Shown here: in pieces, positions 45,025-54,538 of the stretch | How the letters are laid out: each line of letters starts with the position of its first letter | How positions within the stretch are numbered: position 1 is the first letter of the stretch | NCBI GenBank assembly: GCA_017792445.1 | Contig: CP051232.1 | Location: 3,136,001 to 3,200,000 of the forward strand | Length of the DNA stretch: 64,000 bases | Origin: Maritimibacter sp. | GTDB taxonomy: Bacteria; Pseudomonadota; Alphaproteobacteria; Rhodobacterales; Rhodobacteraceae | Reading direction: 5' to 3' | The notes under the pieces: generated by a model | What the model saw: the letters and a program-made list of their open reading frames with translations, nothing else | What the model was told of the DNA's origin: nothing | Database searches by the model: none | Made by a program: the position numbers and the translations under genes

Positions 45025-45705
45025 ATGACCAACCCGACGCCATCGATCGAGGACCAGTCCGACGAGATCCTGCAGCCGAAGCGCGGCACCCTGTCCGGCA
45101 GGGCATACGAGAACATCTCGACAATGATCGAGCAGCGGCAGCTGGCCGCGGGCAGCGTGATCGTCGAGCAGCAGATCGCCAATCACCTCGGGATTTCACG
45201 CACGCCGCTTCGGCAGGCGCTGCAGCGGCTGGAGGCCGAGGGCGTGCTGGTGAAGTCGGCCAACCGCTCGTTCCAGGTGCGGAAGGTCGAGCTGCGCGAG
45301 TACCTGCAAAGCCTGAAGACCCGCGAGTTGCTGGAGGCCGAAGCGGCGGCCCTGTCGGTGGACCGGGTGAAGCCGGAAGACATCCAGAAGGCGCGAGAGA
45401 CGCTGAAGGCGGTCGAGGCGAAGCGCCCCTACGACATGCTGGCGCACTGGCGGTCCGACGACGAGGTGCACGGCCTGTTCATCAACAACTGCGGCAACCA
45501 GGTCATGGCCGACGTGATCCTTGGCCTGCGCGCCAGCACCAAGATGTTCGAGATCGACCGGCTTTCGGAACGGCTCGAACCCGACAGCCGGCAACACGAG
45601 GCGATTCTCGACGCCATCGAGTCGCGCAATGCTTCGGCGGCGCGTAAGGCGGTTGCGACTCATATCCGGTCGCTGTTCCAGTTCGCCATCGAAGCGGTGT
45701 CCTGA
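45025..45705 (+). CDS. GntR family regulator (FCD subfamily)
   Basis: A 226-residue regulator. The winged helix contains RAYENISTMIEQRQLAAGSV and LGISRTPLRQALQRLEAEGV; the FCD domain has WRSDDEVHGLFINNCGNQVM. ATG 45025 and GTG 45013 are both possible starts. The upstream region holds GGTATACAG and GGTACAC elements, resembling TTGTATACAA before the M20 gene. This suggests it controls itself and the 45.9-55 kb cluster. Confidence 0.86.
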   Translation: MTNPTPSIEDQSDEILQPKRGTLSGRAYENISTMIEQRQLAAGSVIVEQQIANHLGISRTPLRQALQRLEAEGVLVKSANRSFQVRKVELREYLQSLKTRELLEAEAAALSVDRVKPEDIQKARETLKAVEAKRPYDMLAHWRSDDEVHGLFINNCGNQVMADVILGLRASTKMFEIDRLSERLEPDSRQHEAILDAIESRNASAARKAVATHIRSLFQFAIEAVS

Positions 45706-45859
45706 CCGGCGCGCACATCCTGTCCCGGCAAGCTTTTCGAAACGCTCAATAATCGGTCGAAGCAGCCGGCATTCGGTGCGGATTGCGCTCGTCTTTGGCT
45801 TTGGCCTTCCCGAACCTAACAAGCTTATTGCATTCGCGTCGTGTACCGTTCATCATAAA

Positions 45860-45869
45860 TTGTATACAA
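45860..45869 (+). promoter_or_regulatory. Palindrome TTGTATACAA, probable GntR operator
   Basis: A 10-bp perfect palindrome 30 bp before the M20 gene start, with a related GTGTAC 14 bp further upstream. GTATAC and GTACAC elements also lie before the GntR gene at 45025. Confidence 0.5.
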
Positions 45870-45898
45870 GCAGTGTCCGAAATGGACAGGGGGTTCGG

Positions 45899-47200
45899 GT
45901 GCCGGAAGGAACAGCGCAGGTTGCGGACGCGGGGACGGCGATTGCCTTCCTGCAGGAATTGATCGCGGCGCAGGCTGGCGGCGAGGCGCAGGTGCAGAAG
46001 GTCATCGCGGACCGGCTGGCCGCGGCCGGATGCAGCGTCACCACGCATGACTATGACCCGGGCGCGGTTCCCGTGATCGGCGAATTCGCACAGGACGGCG
46101 CGCGCAACGAAACGCACCGCACCGCCGTTGTGGGCACCTTGCCCGGCGACGACAGCCTGCCCAGTCTTCTGATGTTCGCGCACCCGGACGGCGAGCCTGT
46201 CGCGGGAACCGATACATGGACGCATGATCCCTTCGCGGGCGAGGTCGACGGCGGGCGCATCTATGGATGGGGCATCGCCGACGACCTTGCAGGCTGCGCC
46301 GCCGCCGTGCTGGCCATCGAGAAGGCGGCCGCGTCGGGCAAGCCTATGGGGCGGGCGGTTTTCGCGTCGACGCCCAGCAAGCGCTATGCGAGGGGCGTCG
46401 CGGCCTTGCTGCATGACGGGCTGACCGCCGACGCGGCCCTGTATCTGCACCCGGCGGAATCGGGCGAGGGCATGCGCGAGATCAAGGCGCTGGCCTCGGG
46501 GCATCTGGAATTCACCGTCACCGTCAAGGGCCGCCAGCCCGACACGACCGAGCCGGGGCACACGGCGTTCTCTCACCTTGCCGAGAACCCGATCGACAAG
46601 GCGATCCTGCTTCGCGATGCGCTGATGGCGCTGGCTGCCGAGCGGGCAGAGCGGGTCCGCCATCCGCTGATCGAGGCCGTCGTGGGCCGCGCCACCAACC
46701 TGCACATCTCGCGCATGCAATGCGGCGAGTTGCGCAAGTTCGGCCGGATCGTCGAGACCTGCGTGATGGGCGGCGCCGTCTCGTTCCCGCCGTCCCAGAC
46801 CTATCGCGAGGTTCAGGCCGAGATCGAGGCCGCCGTCGCGAAGGCCGCCGCCGCCGATCCGTGGCTGAAGGATAATCCGCCCGTGGTCGAATGGATCACC
46901 GGCGTCACCGGCGCCGAAGTGCCCGACGACCATCCGCTTTACGTGACCGCCGCAGGCGCCGTCAGCGCGGTGACCGGCGAGGCGCCTTTCGTGAACGCGA
47001 TGCACACCTCGTCCGACATCCGCAACCCGGCGGTCGAGGCGGGCATTCCCTGCGTCGGACTGGGCTGCCTTAGCGGCGATCTCAGCCAGAACGACCGCCA
47101 TGACGAATGGGTCGACGAAGCCGACTTCCTTCGCATGGTCGATGTGACCGCCCGCATCGTCGCCGACTGGTGCGGCGGCGCGTGGAAAACACCCGAATAA
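45899..47200 (+). CDS. M20 family metallopeptidase/amidohydrolase-like protein
   Basis: A 433-residue M20-fold protein. Metal-binding segments are FAHPDGEPV and GWGIADDLAGC, with a distal His in AMHTSSDIRNP. The Glu-Glu pair that normally follows the third beta-strand is absent: that segment reads VFASTPSKRYARG. Catalysis by the standard mechanism is therefore doubtful. Translation from GTG 45899 follows GGACAGGGGG. It is first in a run with an amino-acid-type ABC transporter, suggesting a hydrolysable N-acyl or amide substrate. Confidence 0.78.
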   Translation: MPEGTAQVADAGTAIAFLQELIAAQAGGEAQVQKVIADRLAAAGCSVTTHDYDPGAVPVIGEFAQDGARNETHRTAVVGTLPGDDSLPSLLMFAHPDGEPVAGTDTWTHDPFAGEVDGGRIYGWGIADDLAGCAAAVLAIEKAAASGKPMGRAVFASTPSKRYARGVAALLHDGLTADAALYLHPAESGEGMREIKALASGHLEFTVTVKGRQPDTTEPGHTAFSHLAENPIDKAILLRDALMALAAERAERVRHPLIEAVVGRATNLHISRMQCGELRKFGRIVETCVMGGAVSFPPSQTYREVQAEIEAAVAKAAAADPWLKDNPPVVEWITGVTGAEVPDDHPLYVTAAGAVSAVTGEAPFVNAMHTSSDIRNPAVEAGIPCVGLGCLSGDLSQNDRHDEWVDEADFLRMVDVTARIVADWCGGAWKTPE

Positions 47201-47255
47201 CCAACACGACAAGGCCGGAAAGCGGCCGGAACCAACCCCAACAGAGGATCCCGTG

Positions 47256-48101
47256 ATGACCCTGACCAAGACCTTCCGACTGACCCTTGCCGCAGCGCTT
47301 GGCCTCTCGGCTGCCGCCGCCTCGGCGCAGGACTGCCCGGCCGACCTGCCGACCATCGAACCCGGCAAGCTGACCATGTCGATCAACGCCAGCATCCCGC
47401 CGGCGCAGTACATCGACGAGAACGGCGAGATCGCCGGCCTGCACCGCGAACTGGGCGACGAGATCGCCAAGCGCCTGTGCCTCGAGCCGGTCTACATGAA
47501 CGTGGACTTCGCGGTTCAGATACCCGGCCTTGCCGCCGACCGCTGGGACATGATCAACACCGGCCTGTACTTCACCGAAGAACGCGCCGGCATCATGCAG
47601 CTTGTGCCGTACCGCATCAACGCGCTGGCGCTGGTTGCGGCGGACGGCAACCCGCTGGGCATCGAGAAGCCCGAGGATCTTGCAGGCCGCGTCGTCGGCG
47701 TCGAGATCGCCGGTTTCGAAGAGAAGAAGATCAACGAGATCAACGACGAACAGGTTGCCGCCGGTCTTGAGCCGATGGATATCCGCGTGTTCAACACCTA
47801 CGGCGAAGTGTTCCTTGCCCTTGGCAGCGGCCAGATCGAGGCGATCTTCATCGGCGATGCGACCGGCACCTACTATCAGGAAAAGGGCCGTTTCACGATG
47901 GCGGTGACCGGCCTTTACCCCGGCACTCCGTCCGCCTTCGCCTTTGACGAGCCGACCCTCGCGCAGGCTGTCGCCGATGTCCTGAACGACATGAGCGAAG
48001 AGGGCGTCTATCAGGAATACATGAACGCTTCGGGCGCCACGCTGATCGACGTCTGGCCCCAGTGGCCGGGTGAGTTCACCTACTTCTATACTGGCGAATA
48101 A
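47256..48101 (+). CDS. ABC transporter substrate-binding protein, polar amino acid type
   Basis: A 281-residue periplasmic family 3 binding protein with a signal peptide ending AAASAQD. Features are LTMSINASIPPAQYIDENGE, MINTGLYFTEERAGIMQLVP and GRVVGVEIAGFEEKKI. These proteins bind amino acids, opines or related amines. It has its own permease and ATPase downstream, separated by a perfect hairpin. Confidence 0.9.
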   Translation: MTLTKTFRLTLAAALGLSAAAASAQDCPADLPTIEPGKLTMSINASIPPAQYIDENGEIAGLHRELGDEIAKRLCLEPVYMNVDFAVQIPGLAADRWDMINTGLYFTEERAGIMQLVPYRINALALVAADGNPLGIEKPEDLAGRVVGVEIAGFEEKKINEINDEQVAAGLEPMDIRVFNTYGEVFLALGSGQIEAIFIGDATGTYYQEKGRFTMAVTGLYPGTPSAFAFDEPTLAQAVADVLNDMSEEGVYQEYMNASGATLIDVWPQWPGEFTYFYTGE

Positions 48102-48112
48102 GCCGGATCGGT

Positions 48113-48142
48113 CCGGCCGGAAGGCGATGCTCTTCCGGCCGG
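48113..48142 (+). other. Intercistronic hairpin after binding-protein gene
   Basis: Perfect 11-bp stem CCGGCCGGAAG / CTTCCGGCCGG with loop GCGATGCT and no T tract, between binding-protein and permease genes. Confidence 0.6.
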
Positions 48143-48169
48143 CGACTTCACTGACAGGGAAAGCGCGCG

Positions 48170-48901
48170 ATGGAATTCAGCTGGGAACACTTCTTTCGGT
48201 TCCTGTTCGGCGAGTACATGCTGACAGGGGTTTGGACGACGCTGTGGCTGGCCTGCGTGGCGATGCTGCTGGGCTGCACGCTGGGTGTCGTTGTCGCTTT
48301 CATGAAGATGTCGCGCTACTGGGCGCCGCGTCAGTTCGCGAACCTGTTCATCTGGGTCTGGCGCGGAACGCCGCTGCTGGTCCAGATGGTGATCATTTAC
48401 ACGGTCCTGCCGCTGTTCGGGCTGAAGCTGGGCGTGATCTCCAGCGCGATCCTTGCACTGTCGCTGCACGAGGCCGCCTATTTCGCCGAGATCGTCCGGT
48501 CGGGCATCCTGTCGGTGAACAAGGGCCAGACTGACGCCAGCCTCGCGCTTGGCATGACATGGCCGCAGCGGATGCGCTATGTGATCCTGCCGCAGGCGAC
48601 GCGGATCATCATCCCGCCGCTGGGCAACCAGTTTACCCTGATGATCAAGACCACCTCGATCGCCTCGGTCATCTCGATGGAAGAGCTGTTCCGCCGCACG
48701 CAGCAGTTGGCGCAGTTCGAATTCCGCGTGCTTGAAGCCTACCTTGGCGCGGCCTGCTGGTACCTGTTGATGACGACCGTCTGGGGCGAGATCCAGAAGC
48801 GGCTGGAAGCGCATTACGACCGGCCCTTCGGCCCGCTGTCCGACGATGACGGCAAGAAACCCGAGCGCCCGGTGACGGGCGACGCGGCGGCGCAGGTCTG
48901 A
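48170..48901 (+). CDS. ABC transporter permease, polar amino acid (HisM/GlnP) type
   Basis: A 243-residue inner-membrane subunit with about five helices. It carries the signature [19 protein letters not shown] and the EAA-like loop [18 protein letters not shown] followed by [10 protein letters not shown] single permease is encoded, so it may act as a homodimer. Confidence 0.92.
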   Translation: MEFSWEHFFRFLFGEYMLTGVWTTLWLACVAMLLGCTLGVVVAFMKMSRYWAPRQFANLFIWVWRGTPLLVQMVIIYTVLPLFGLKLGVISSAILALSLHEAAYFAEIVRSGILSVNKGQTDASLALGMTWPQRMRYVILPQATRIIIPPLGNQFTLMIKTTSIASVISMEELFRRTQQLAQFEFRVLEAYLGAACWYLLMTTVWGEIQKRLEAHYDRPFGPLSDDDGKKPERPVTGDAAAQV

Positions 48902-48909
48902 GGCGGGCA

Positions 48910-49737
48910 ATGACGATGGATAGCATGACAGACACCGACCTTCCGCCCATGGCGGGCAAGCCCCGCGACCTCGGCCCGCCGATTGTGGTGATCCAGAACG
49001 TACAGAAGGCCTTCGGCTCGAACCACGTCCTGCGCGACGTCAGCCTGACCGTCCGCACCGGCGAGGTCGTGGTGATCGCGGGCCGGTCGGGGTCGGGGAA
49101 GTCGACGCTTCTGCGCTGTATCGACCATCTCGAGACCATCGACGGCGGCTCGATCACCGCTTGCGGCAACCTGATGGGCTATCGTCGGGACACCGGCGGC
49201 AAGCTGATCCCGCTGGGCGATGGCAAGGTGGCGCGGCAGCGGCGCGAGATGGGCATGGTCTTCCAGTCCTTCAACCTGTTCCCGCACCTGTCGGTTCTGA
49301 AGAACATCACCCTGTCGCCCGTGAAGATCATGGGCGAGTCCCCGGCGAAGGCCGAGGCCCACGCCCGCGAACTGCTTGCCCGTGTCGGGCTTCCGGACAA
49401 GGCGGATGCCTATCCCGCGCAGCTGTCGGGCGGCCAGCAGCAGCGCGTCGCCATCGCCCGTGCCCTGGCGATGCGGCCCAAGGTGATGCTGTTCGACGAA
49501 CCGACCTCGGCGCTGGACCCCGAGATGATCTCGGAAGTGCTGGACGTGATGACCGACCTGTCGCGGCAGGGGATGACGATGATCGTCGTCACGCACGAAA
49601 TGGGTTTCGCCCGCGCCGCCGCCGACCGGGTGCTGTTGATGCATGGCGGCGAGATCGTGGAAGAAGCGCCGCCCGAAGAGTTCTTCACCAACCCGAAAAG
49701 CGAGCACACGCGGCTCTTCTTGTCGAAGATCCTGTAG
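48910..49737 (+). CDS. ABC transporter ATP-binding protein, polar amino acid type
   Basis: A 275-residue ATPase with Walker [11 protein letters not shown], signature [16 protein letters not shown], Walker [14 protein letters not shown] and the family segment [19 protein letters not shown]. The N-terminal 25 residues are an acidic extension. It energises uptake with the two upstream subunits. Confidence 0.95.
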   Translation: MTMDSMTDTDLPPMAGKPRDLGPPIVVIQNVQKAFGSNHVLRDVSLTVRTGEVVVIAGRSGSGKSTLLRCIDHLETIDGGSITACGNLMGYRRDTGGKLIPLGDGKVARQRREMGMVFQSFNLFPHLSVLKNITLSPVKIMGESPAKAEAHARELLARVGLPDKADAYPAQLSGGQQQRVAIARALAMRPKVMLFDEPTSALDPEMISEVLDVMTDLSRQGMTMIVVTHEMGFARAAADRVLLMHGGEIVEEAPPEEFFTNPKSEHTRLFLSKIL

Positions 49738-49746
49738 GACGGCGCG

Positions 49747-50775
49747 GTGTCTGCAATCCGAACGGTGCTGGGCGACGTGTCGCCGGATGACGTGGGGCAG
49801 GTGATGTTCCACGAGCACGTGCTGTTCGACATCGTGCCGCCGGGACTGACCGGCGACCGGCACGCGCCCATCGGGACCGAGGACCGCTGGCAGATCGACT
49901 ATCGCTCGAACGAGGCGGCGCAGAACGCGTTGCAGACCGACCGGGATGTGGCGGCATCCGAGCTTGCCGCCTATGCGCAGGACGGCGGGTCGCTGATCGT
50001 GGACCAAAGCGTGTTCGGCCTTGCCCGCGATGTCGAGGGGCTGGCCGCCGCCGCGCGCGCCAGCGGCGTACACGTGGTCGCGGCGGCGGGGACTTATGTC
50101 GACGCCTACATGACCGACGAGATCCGGGCGATGCCTTCCGGTGCGCTGGCCGACAGGTTCGCGTCCGAGGTGACCGACGGCGCCGACGGCACCGGGATCC
50201 GGGCGGGCCTGATCGGCGAGATCGGCTGTTCGTGGCCGCTGGCGCCATCCGAGATCCGCGCGCTGGAGGCGTCTGCCGAGGCGCAGCGCCGCACCGGCGC
50301 CGCGATCAGCGTGCATCCAGGGCGGCATGAGACCGCCTGCGGGCAGATCCTGGACATCCTCGCCGCCAATGGCGCGGACCTGTCGCGGGTCGTGCTGTGC
50401 CACATGGACCGGACGCATCCCGACGGGAAGGGCATCGGGCCTCTGCTGGAACGCGGCGCGAATGTGGAATGGGATTTCTTCGGCATCGAGCAGTCGCATT
50501 ATTGGATGACCGACGCGGTGGAACTGCCCACCGACCTTGGCCGTCTGCGGCTGATCCGGGACTTCGCCGCGCAGGGGTTCGGCGACCGCATTCTGGTGTC
50601 GCACGACATCTGCACCAAGACCCGCCTGCGGCGCTGGGGCGGCCATGGCTATGGCCACATCCTGCGCAACGTCCGCGCGCTGATGCGGCGGCTGGATTTC
50701 GGCGCCGACCTGATCGGCGCGCTGCTCCGGGACACCCCGGTTCGATTGCTTACCTTGAAGGAGACCGCACCATGA
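49747..50775 (+). CDS. Phosphotriesterase-family hydrolase (lactonase-like)
   Basis: A 342-residue amidohydrolase-superfamily protein. Metal ligands are visible as HEH in MFHEHVLFD, Glu in LIGEIGCSW, His in ISVHPGRH, His in LCHMDRTH and Asp in VSHDICTKT. Family members hydrolyse lactones or phosphoesters; a lactone or cyclic amide intermediate fits this cluster. GTG start with AGGACGG upstream; the end overlaps the DapA-like gene by 4 bp. Confidence 0.85.
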   Translation: MSAIRTVLGDVSPDDVGQVMFHEHVLFDIVPPGLTGDRHAPIGTEDRWQIDYRSNEAAQNALQTDRDVAASELAAYAQDGGSLIVDQSVFGLARDVEGLAAAARASGVHVVAAAGTYVDAYMTDEIRAMPSGALADRFASEVTDGADGTGIRAGLIGEIGCSWPLAPSEIRALEASAEAQRRTGAAISVHPGRHETACGQILDILAANGADLSRVVLCHMDRTHPDGKGIGPLLERGANVEWDFFGIEQSHYWMTDAVELPTDLGRLRLIRDFAAQGFGDRILVSHDICTKTRLRRWGGHGYGHILRNVRALMRRLDFGADLIGALLRDTPVRLLTLKETAP

Positions 50776-51668
50776 CGGCAAAGTTTCGTGGCACCTATTC
50801 CGTGATGGTCACCGCTTATGACGATGCGGGCGCGTTCGATCCCGGCGCGATGGCGCGCTATACCAACTGGCAGATCGAAGAGGGAATCCATGGGCTTATG
50901 CCGCTGGGTTCAACCGGCGAATTCCTGTCGCTGACCACCAAGGAGCGCGAGGCGGTCGCGCGCTGCGTGGTCGACACCACCGCGGGCCGGGTGCCGGTGC
51001 TGATCGGCGCCGGGGCCGAGCGGACCGAGGACGTGATCGAGAACTGCCGTATGGCTGCCGACGTCGGCGCGCAGGGCATGCTGATCATCCCGCCGTTCTA
51101 CTCGACCCCGACCGAGGACGAACTGTACCGGCACTACGAACGCATCGCGGCCTCTACCAACCTGCCGATCATGATCTACAACAACCCGGCCACCTCGAAC
51201 GTCGACCTGACGCCGCCCATCGTGGCGCGGCTGTCCGAGATCGACGGCGTCGACTACATCAAGGAGTCGACGATGGACGTCACCCGCGTCCGCGACATCA
51301 TCGACATGTGCGGCGACCGGATGACCGTGTTCGGCGGTATCATGGGCTTTGAAAGCTTCGTCAACGGGGCCGTGGGCTGGGTGGCCGTGGCGTCGAACGT
51401 GCTGCCGAAGCAATGCGCGGACTTGTTCACCCTGACGGCGGACAAGCAGGATTACGACGCCGCCCGGGCGCTGTATCACGAGATCCTTCCGATGATCCGA
51501 CTGGTCGGCGGACATCGCTATGTCTCGGCGACCAAGGCGGCTTTGAAACTGATGGGGATGGACACCGGCAATCCGCGCGCACCAAGGCTGCCGCTGCCGG
51601 CAAGCGAGATGCCCATCCTGCACGATGCGATGCGGGCCGTGGGCCTGATGCAGGAGGAGCGGGCCTGA
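50772..51668 (+). CDS. Dihydrodipicolinate synthase/N-acetylneuraminate lyase family protein
   Basis: A 298-residue Schiff-base TIM-barrel enzyme. The catalytic Lys is in GVDYIKESTMD, the Tyr in IMIYNNPAT, and the carboxylate loop is PLGSTGEF. Relatives split or deaminate keto acids, including pyrroline-4-hydroxy-2-carboxylate deaminase. Next to the HcnABC-type oxidoreductase, a hydroxyproline-like route is one idea, but the substrate is not established. Confidence 0.87.
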   Translation: MTAKFRGTYSVMVTAYDDAGAFDPGAMARYTNWQIEEGIHGLMPLGSTGEFLSLTTKEREAVARCVVDTTAGRVPVLIGAGAERTEDVIENCRMAADVGAQGMLIIPPFYSTPTEDELYRHYERIAASTNLPIMIYNNPATSNVDLTPPIVARLSEIDGVDYIKESTMDVTRVRDIIDMCGDRMTVFGGIMGFESFVNGAVGWVAVASNVLPKQCADLFTLTADKQDYDAARALYHEILPMIRLVGGHRYVSATKAALKLMGMDTGNPRAPRLPLPASEMPILHDAMRAVGLMQEERA

Positions 51669-51672
51669 CCCG

Positions 51673-54522
51673 ATGACGTTGCGGTTTCGCTGGAACGGAG
51701 AACAGCTGACAGGGCGGCCGGGCGACAGCATCGCGGCCGCCCTTTCGGCTGCTCAGGTCACACGCTTTGGCAGCGGCTGCATCGGCCAGCCGCGCGGGCC
51801 GTTCTGCGGCATGGGCGTGTGTCAGGACTGCTCGGTCAAGGTTGACGGCCAAACGGGTCAGTTGGCCTGCATGACCGCGCTGCGCGACGGGATGGAGATC
51901 GAGGCACAGGACGACCGCACCACGCCCCCCGCCGCGACCGAGGGCGCGCCGGTTGAGGTGGAACAGCAGACGGTGGACGCCGCTGTGCTGGGCGCCGGGC
52001 CTGCCGGGCTGGCCGCCGCCACGCGGCTGGCGCGGGCGGGGCTGGGCGTGCTGGTGCTGGACGAACGCTCTGACGCCGGCGGGCAGTATTACAAACCGCG
52101 CAGTTCCGGGTTCCGGGGCGGCGCGGACGCGGACGCGCAGCACCGCGAGGGGAACGCGCGGCGCAGGGCGGCGACCGAGGCCGGGGTGCGGATCGAAAGC
52201 GGTCAGACCGTCTGGTTCGCGCGGGCGAACGAGGCGGGGTGCTTCGACCTGAAATCGCTTGGGCGCGATGGCGGCCTGTCCGTCTCGGCGCGGTCCGTCA
52301 TCCTTGCGACCGGCGCCTACGAGGTGCCCGCGATGGTGCCCGGCTGGACGCTGCCCGGCGTGCAAAGCGTCGGCTCGGCGCAGACGCTGGCGCGGCGCTA
52401 TGGCGTTGTGCCCGGCCAGCGCATCCTGATCGCCGGAAACGGGCCGTTGGGGTGGCAATTGGCCCATGAGATCAATGCGCTCGGCGGTAAAGTTCAAGCT
52501 GTTCTGGAGCGCGCCGCGCTGACGGATCGGGGCGCCTTGATCCGGTCCGCCGTTGCCGCGCCGGGGCTGGCGCTGGACGGTCTGCGCTATCGCCTTGCGA
52601 TGCGGCGGGCGGGCGTGCCGCTGCGCGCCGGGTGGGAGATCGCCGCAATCACCGGTGACAGCGCCGCCACCGGAGCCGTCATTCGCCACATCGCCAGCGG
52701 CAAGACCGAGAACATCGCCGCCGATGCGATCTGCATCGGCGAAGGCTTCGCACCGCAGCTAGAAATCGCCCGCCTGCTGGGCGCGACGTTGAGGCTCGAC
52801 AGCCGCACCCGGCTGCCCTCGGTCGTCCGCGAGGATGACGGCGCCACCGCGGTTCCGGGGCTTTGGGTCGCCGGGGATGCGGGCAGCATGGGCGGCGCCC
52901 GGGTCGCCGAGGCGCAGGGCGCGCTCGCCGCGCATGGGGTGGCGCGGTACCTGGGGCAGGACCTTGCCGCCGACCCGTCCCATGGCCGCCGCATGTGCCG
53001 CGCCCGCCGGTTCCAATCGGCGCTATGGACGTTGTTCGACGCGCCGCCGCGCGACCCGGTGCCGGACGAGGTTACCGTCTGCCGGTGCGAGGCCGTCTCG
53101 GCCAGGGCAGTGCGCGACGCCATCGCCGCCGGCGCCACCGATCCCGGCGCGATCAAGCGGGCCACGCGGCTTGGCATGGGCCGCTGTCAGGGGCGGTATT
53201 GCGTGCCCGCCGCGCAGCGGTTGCTGGAACAGGCGGGCCGCGACGTCGCGCCGGAAACGCTTCTGGCGCCGCAGATCCCGGTCAAGCCAGTGCCCGTCGC
53301 CGCGCTGACCATCGAGAAACCGGAATGGGGCGGCCACCGCGAAAGCAGCCCGTCCGCCCGTCCGTCCGCGAAAGACATCGGGGACTTCGGCGAAATCACC
53401 GTGGACCTCGCCATCGTCGGCGGCGGCGTGACGGGGATCTCCGCCGCGCTGTTCGCCGCGCGCGCAGGCGCATCGGTGGCCGTGCTGGACCGGGGCCGCC
53501 TGAACGCCGAAGCCTCGGGCGGCAACGCTGGCAGCCTGCATCTGCAGCTTCTGTCATGGGACTTCGGCAGCAAGGCCGTGGGCGGCGGCGGGCTGCAACT
53601 TCAGACGCTGCCGCTTCAGCAGGAAGCCATCGCGCTGTGGGGCGCGCTGGAACGCGACCTGGACGCGGATTTCGAGATGGCGGTCACCGGCGGCCTGATG
53701 GTCGCGGAATCCGAGGCGCAGATCCCGTTCCTTGAGCAAAAAGCCGCGTCCGAGGCGACCGTCGGGGTGCAGACCGAGGTGATCGGCCCCGACCGCCTGC
53801 GCCAGATCGCACCGCACGTGTCCGATCGCATGCTGGCCGCCGCGTGGTGTCCGGGCGAGGGCAAGATCAACCCGCTTGCCGCCTCGAACGCGCTGATCGC
53901 CGCCGCCCGCGCCGCGGGCGCCCGGTTCGAGGAACAGGCGGGCGTCACCGCCATCGCGCGGACCGCCGACGGCTATAGCCTGCGCACGGCGCGGGGCGTG
54001 GTTCATGCAAAGCGCGTATTGCTGGCCGCCGGGGGCTGGTCGGCGGAACTCGGGCGGATGCTGGGCGCGGCGATCCCGGTCAAGGGCGCACCTTTGCAGA
54101 TGGTTGTCACCGAACGCACCGCGCCGGTTCTGCCCTGCCTGCTGGCCCATGCCGACCGCCACCTGACCATGAAACAGACCTCTGCCGGCACCGTGCTGAT
54201 CGGCGGCGCGTGGACCGCGAAGACCGGCCCGACAGGCCAGCCGCAGGTTCTGCCCGACAGTCTTGAAGGCAACCTGTGGGTCGCGGCCCGCAGCGTCCCT
54301 GCGGTGGGCGGTCTGCGGGTGCTGCGCAGCTGGGCCGCGATGAACATCGACATCGACGGCGCCCCGCTGCTGGGCGCCTTGCCCGGCGTGCCGGGCGTGA
54401 CGGTGGCCGCCACCGCGAACGGCTATACGCTGGGCCCCCTGATGGGCCGGGAGGCGGCGGCGCTCGCGCTTCATGGGCGGGTCCGTCAGGACCTTGCCCC
54501 CTTCGACTTCGACCGTTTCTGA
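51673..54522 (+). CDS. Three-domain fusion of HcnA-, HcnB- and HcnC-type oxidoreductase subunits
   Basis: A 949-residue protein joining three subunits that are usually separate in opine oxidase, D-hydroxyproline dehydrogenase and hydrogen cyanide synthase. Residues 1-90: 2Fe-2S ferredoxin-like domain with Cys45, Cys50, Cys53 and Cys66 (PFCGMGVCQDC). Residues about 100-455: FAD pyridine-nucleotide-type flavoprotein (AAVLGAGPAGLAAATRLA). Residues about 465-520: BFD-like cysteine domain (TVCRCEAVS, GMGRCQGRYC). Residues about 575-945: D-amino-acid-oxidase fold (LAIVGGGVTGISAALFAARA). It probably oxidises an imino or amino acid and passes electrons internally. Starts 4 bp after the DapA-like gene. 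Confidence 0.9.
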   Translation: MTLRFRWNGEQLTGRPGDSIAAALSAAQVTRFGSGCIGQPRGPFCGMGVCQDCSVKVDGQTGQLACMTALRDGMEIEAQDDRTTPPAATEGAPVEVEQQTVDAAVLGAGPAGLAAATRLARAGLGVLVLDERSDAGGQYYKPRSSGFRGGADADAQHREGNARRRAATEAGVRIESGQTVWFARANEAGCFDLKSLGRDGGLSVSARSVILATGAYEVPAMVPGWTLPGVQSVGSAQTLARRYGVVPGQRILIAGNGPLGWQLAHEINALGGKVQAVLERAALTDRGALIRSAVAAPGLALDGLRYRLAMRRAGVPLRAGWEIAAITGDSAATGAVIRHIASGKTENIAADAICIGEGFAPQLEIARLLGATLRLDSRTRLPSVVREDDGATAVPGLWVAGDAGSMGGARVAEAQGALAAHGVARYLGQDLAADPSHGRRMCRARRFQSALWTLFDAPPRDPVPDEVTVCRCEAVSARAVRDAIAAGATDPGAIKRATRLGMGRCQGRYCVPAAQRLLEQAGRDVAPETLLAPQIPVKPVPVAALTIEKPEWGGHRESSPSARPSAKDIGDFGEITVDLAIVGGGVTGISAALFAARAGASVAVLDRGRLNAEASGGNAGSLHLQLLSWDFGSKAVGGGGLQLQTLPLQQEAIALWGALERDLDADFEMAVTGGLMVAESEAQIPFLEQKAASEATVGVQTEVIGPDRLRQIAPHVSDRMLAAAWCPGEGKINPLAASNALIAAARAAGARFEEQAGVTAIARTADGYSLRTARGVVHAKRVLLAAGGWSAELGRMLGAAIPVKGAPLQMVVTERTAPVLPCLLAHADRHLTMKQTSAGTVLIGGAWTAKTGPTGQPQVLPDSLEGNLWVAARSVPAVGGLRVLRSWAAMNIDIDGAPLLGALPGVPGVTVAATANGYTLGPLMGREAAALALHGRVRQDLAPFDFDRF

Positions 54523-54538
54523 CGACAAGGAAAACCCA

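Noticed and set aside
48814-50781. A 655-codon minus-strand frame opposite the ABC ATPase and phosphotriesterase-family genes
   Set aside because: Mirror frame of strongly coding sequence; Walker and metal motifs are on the plus strand.
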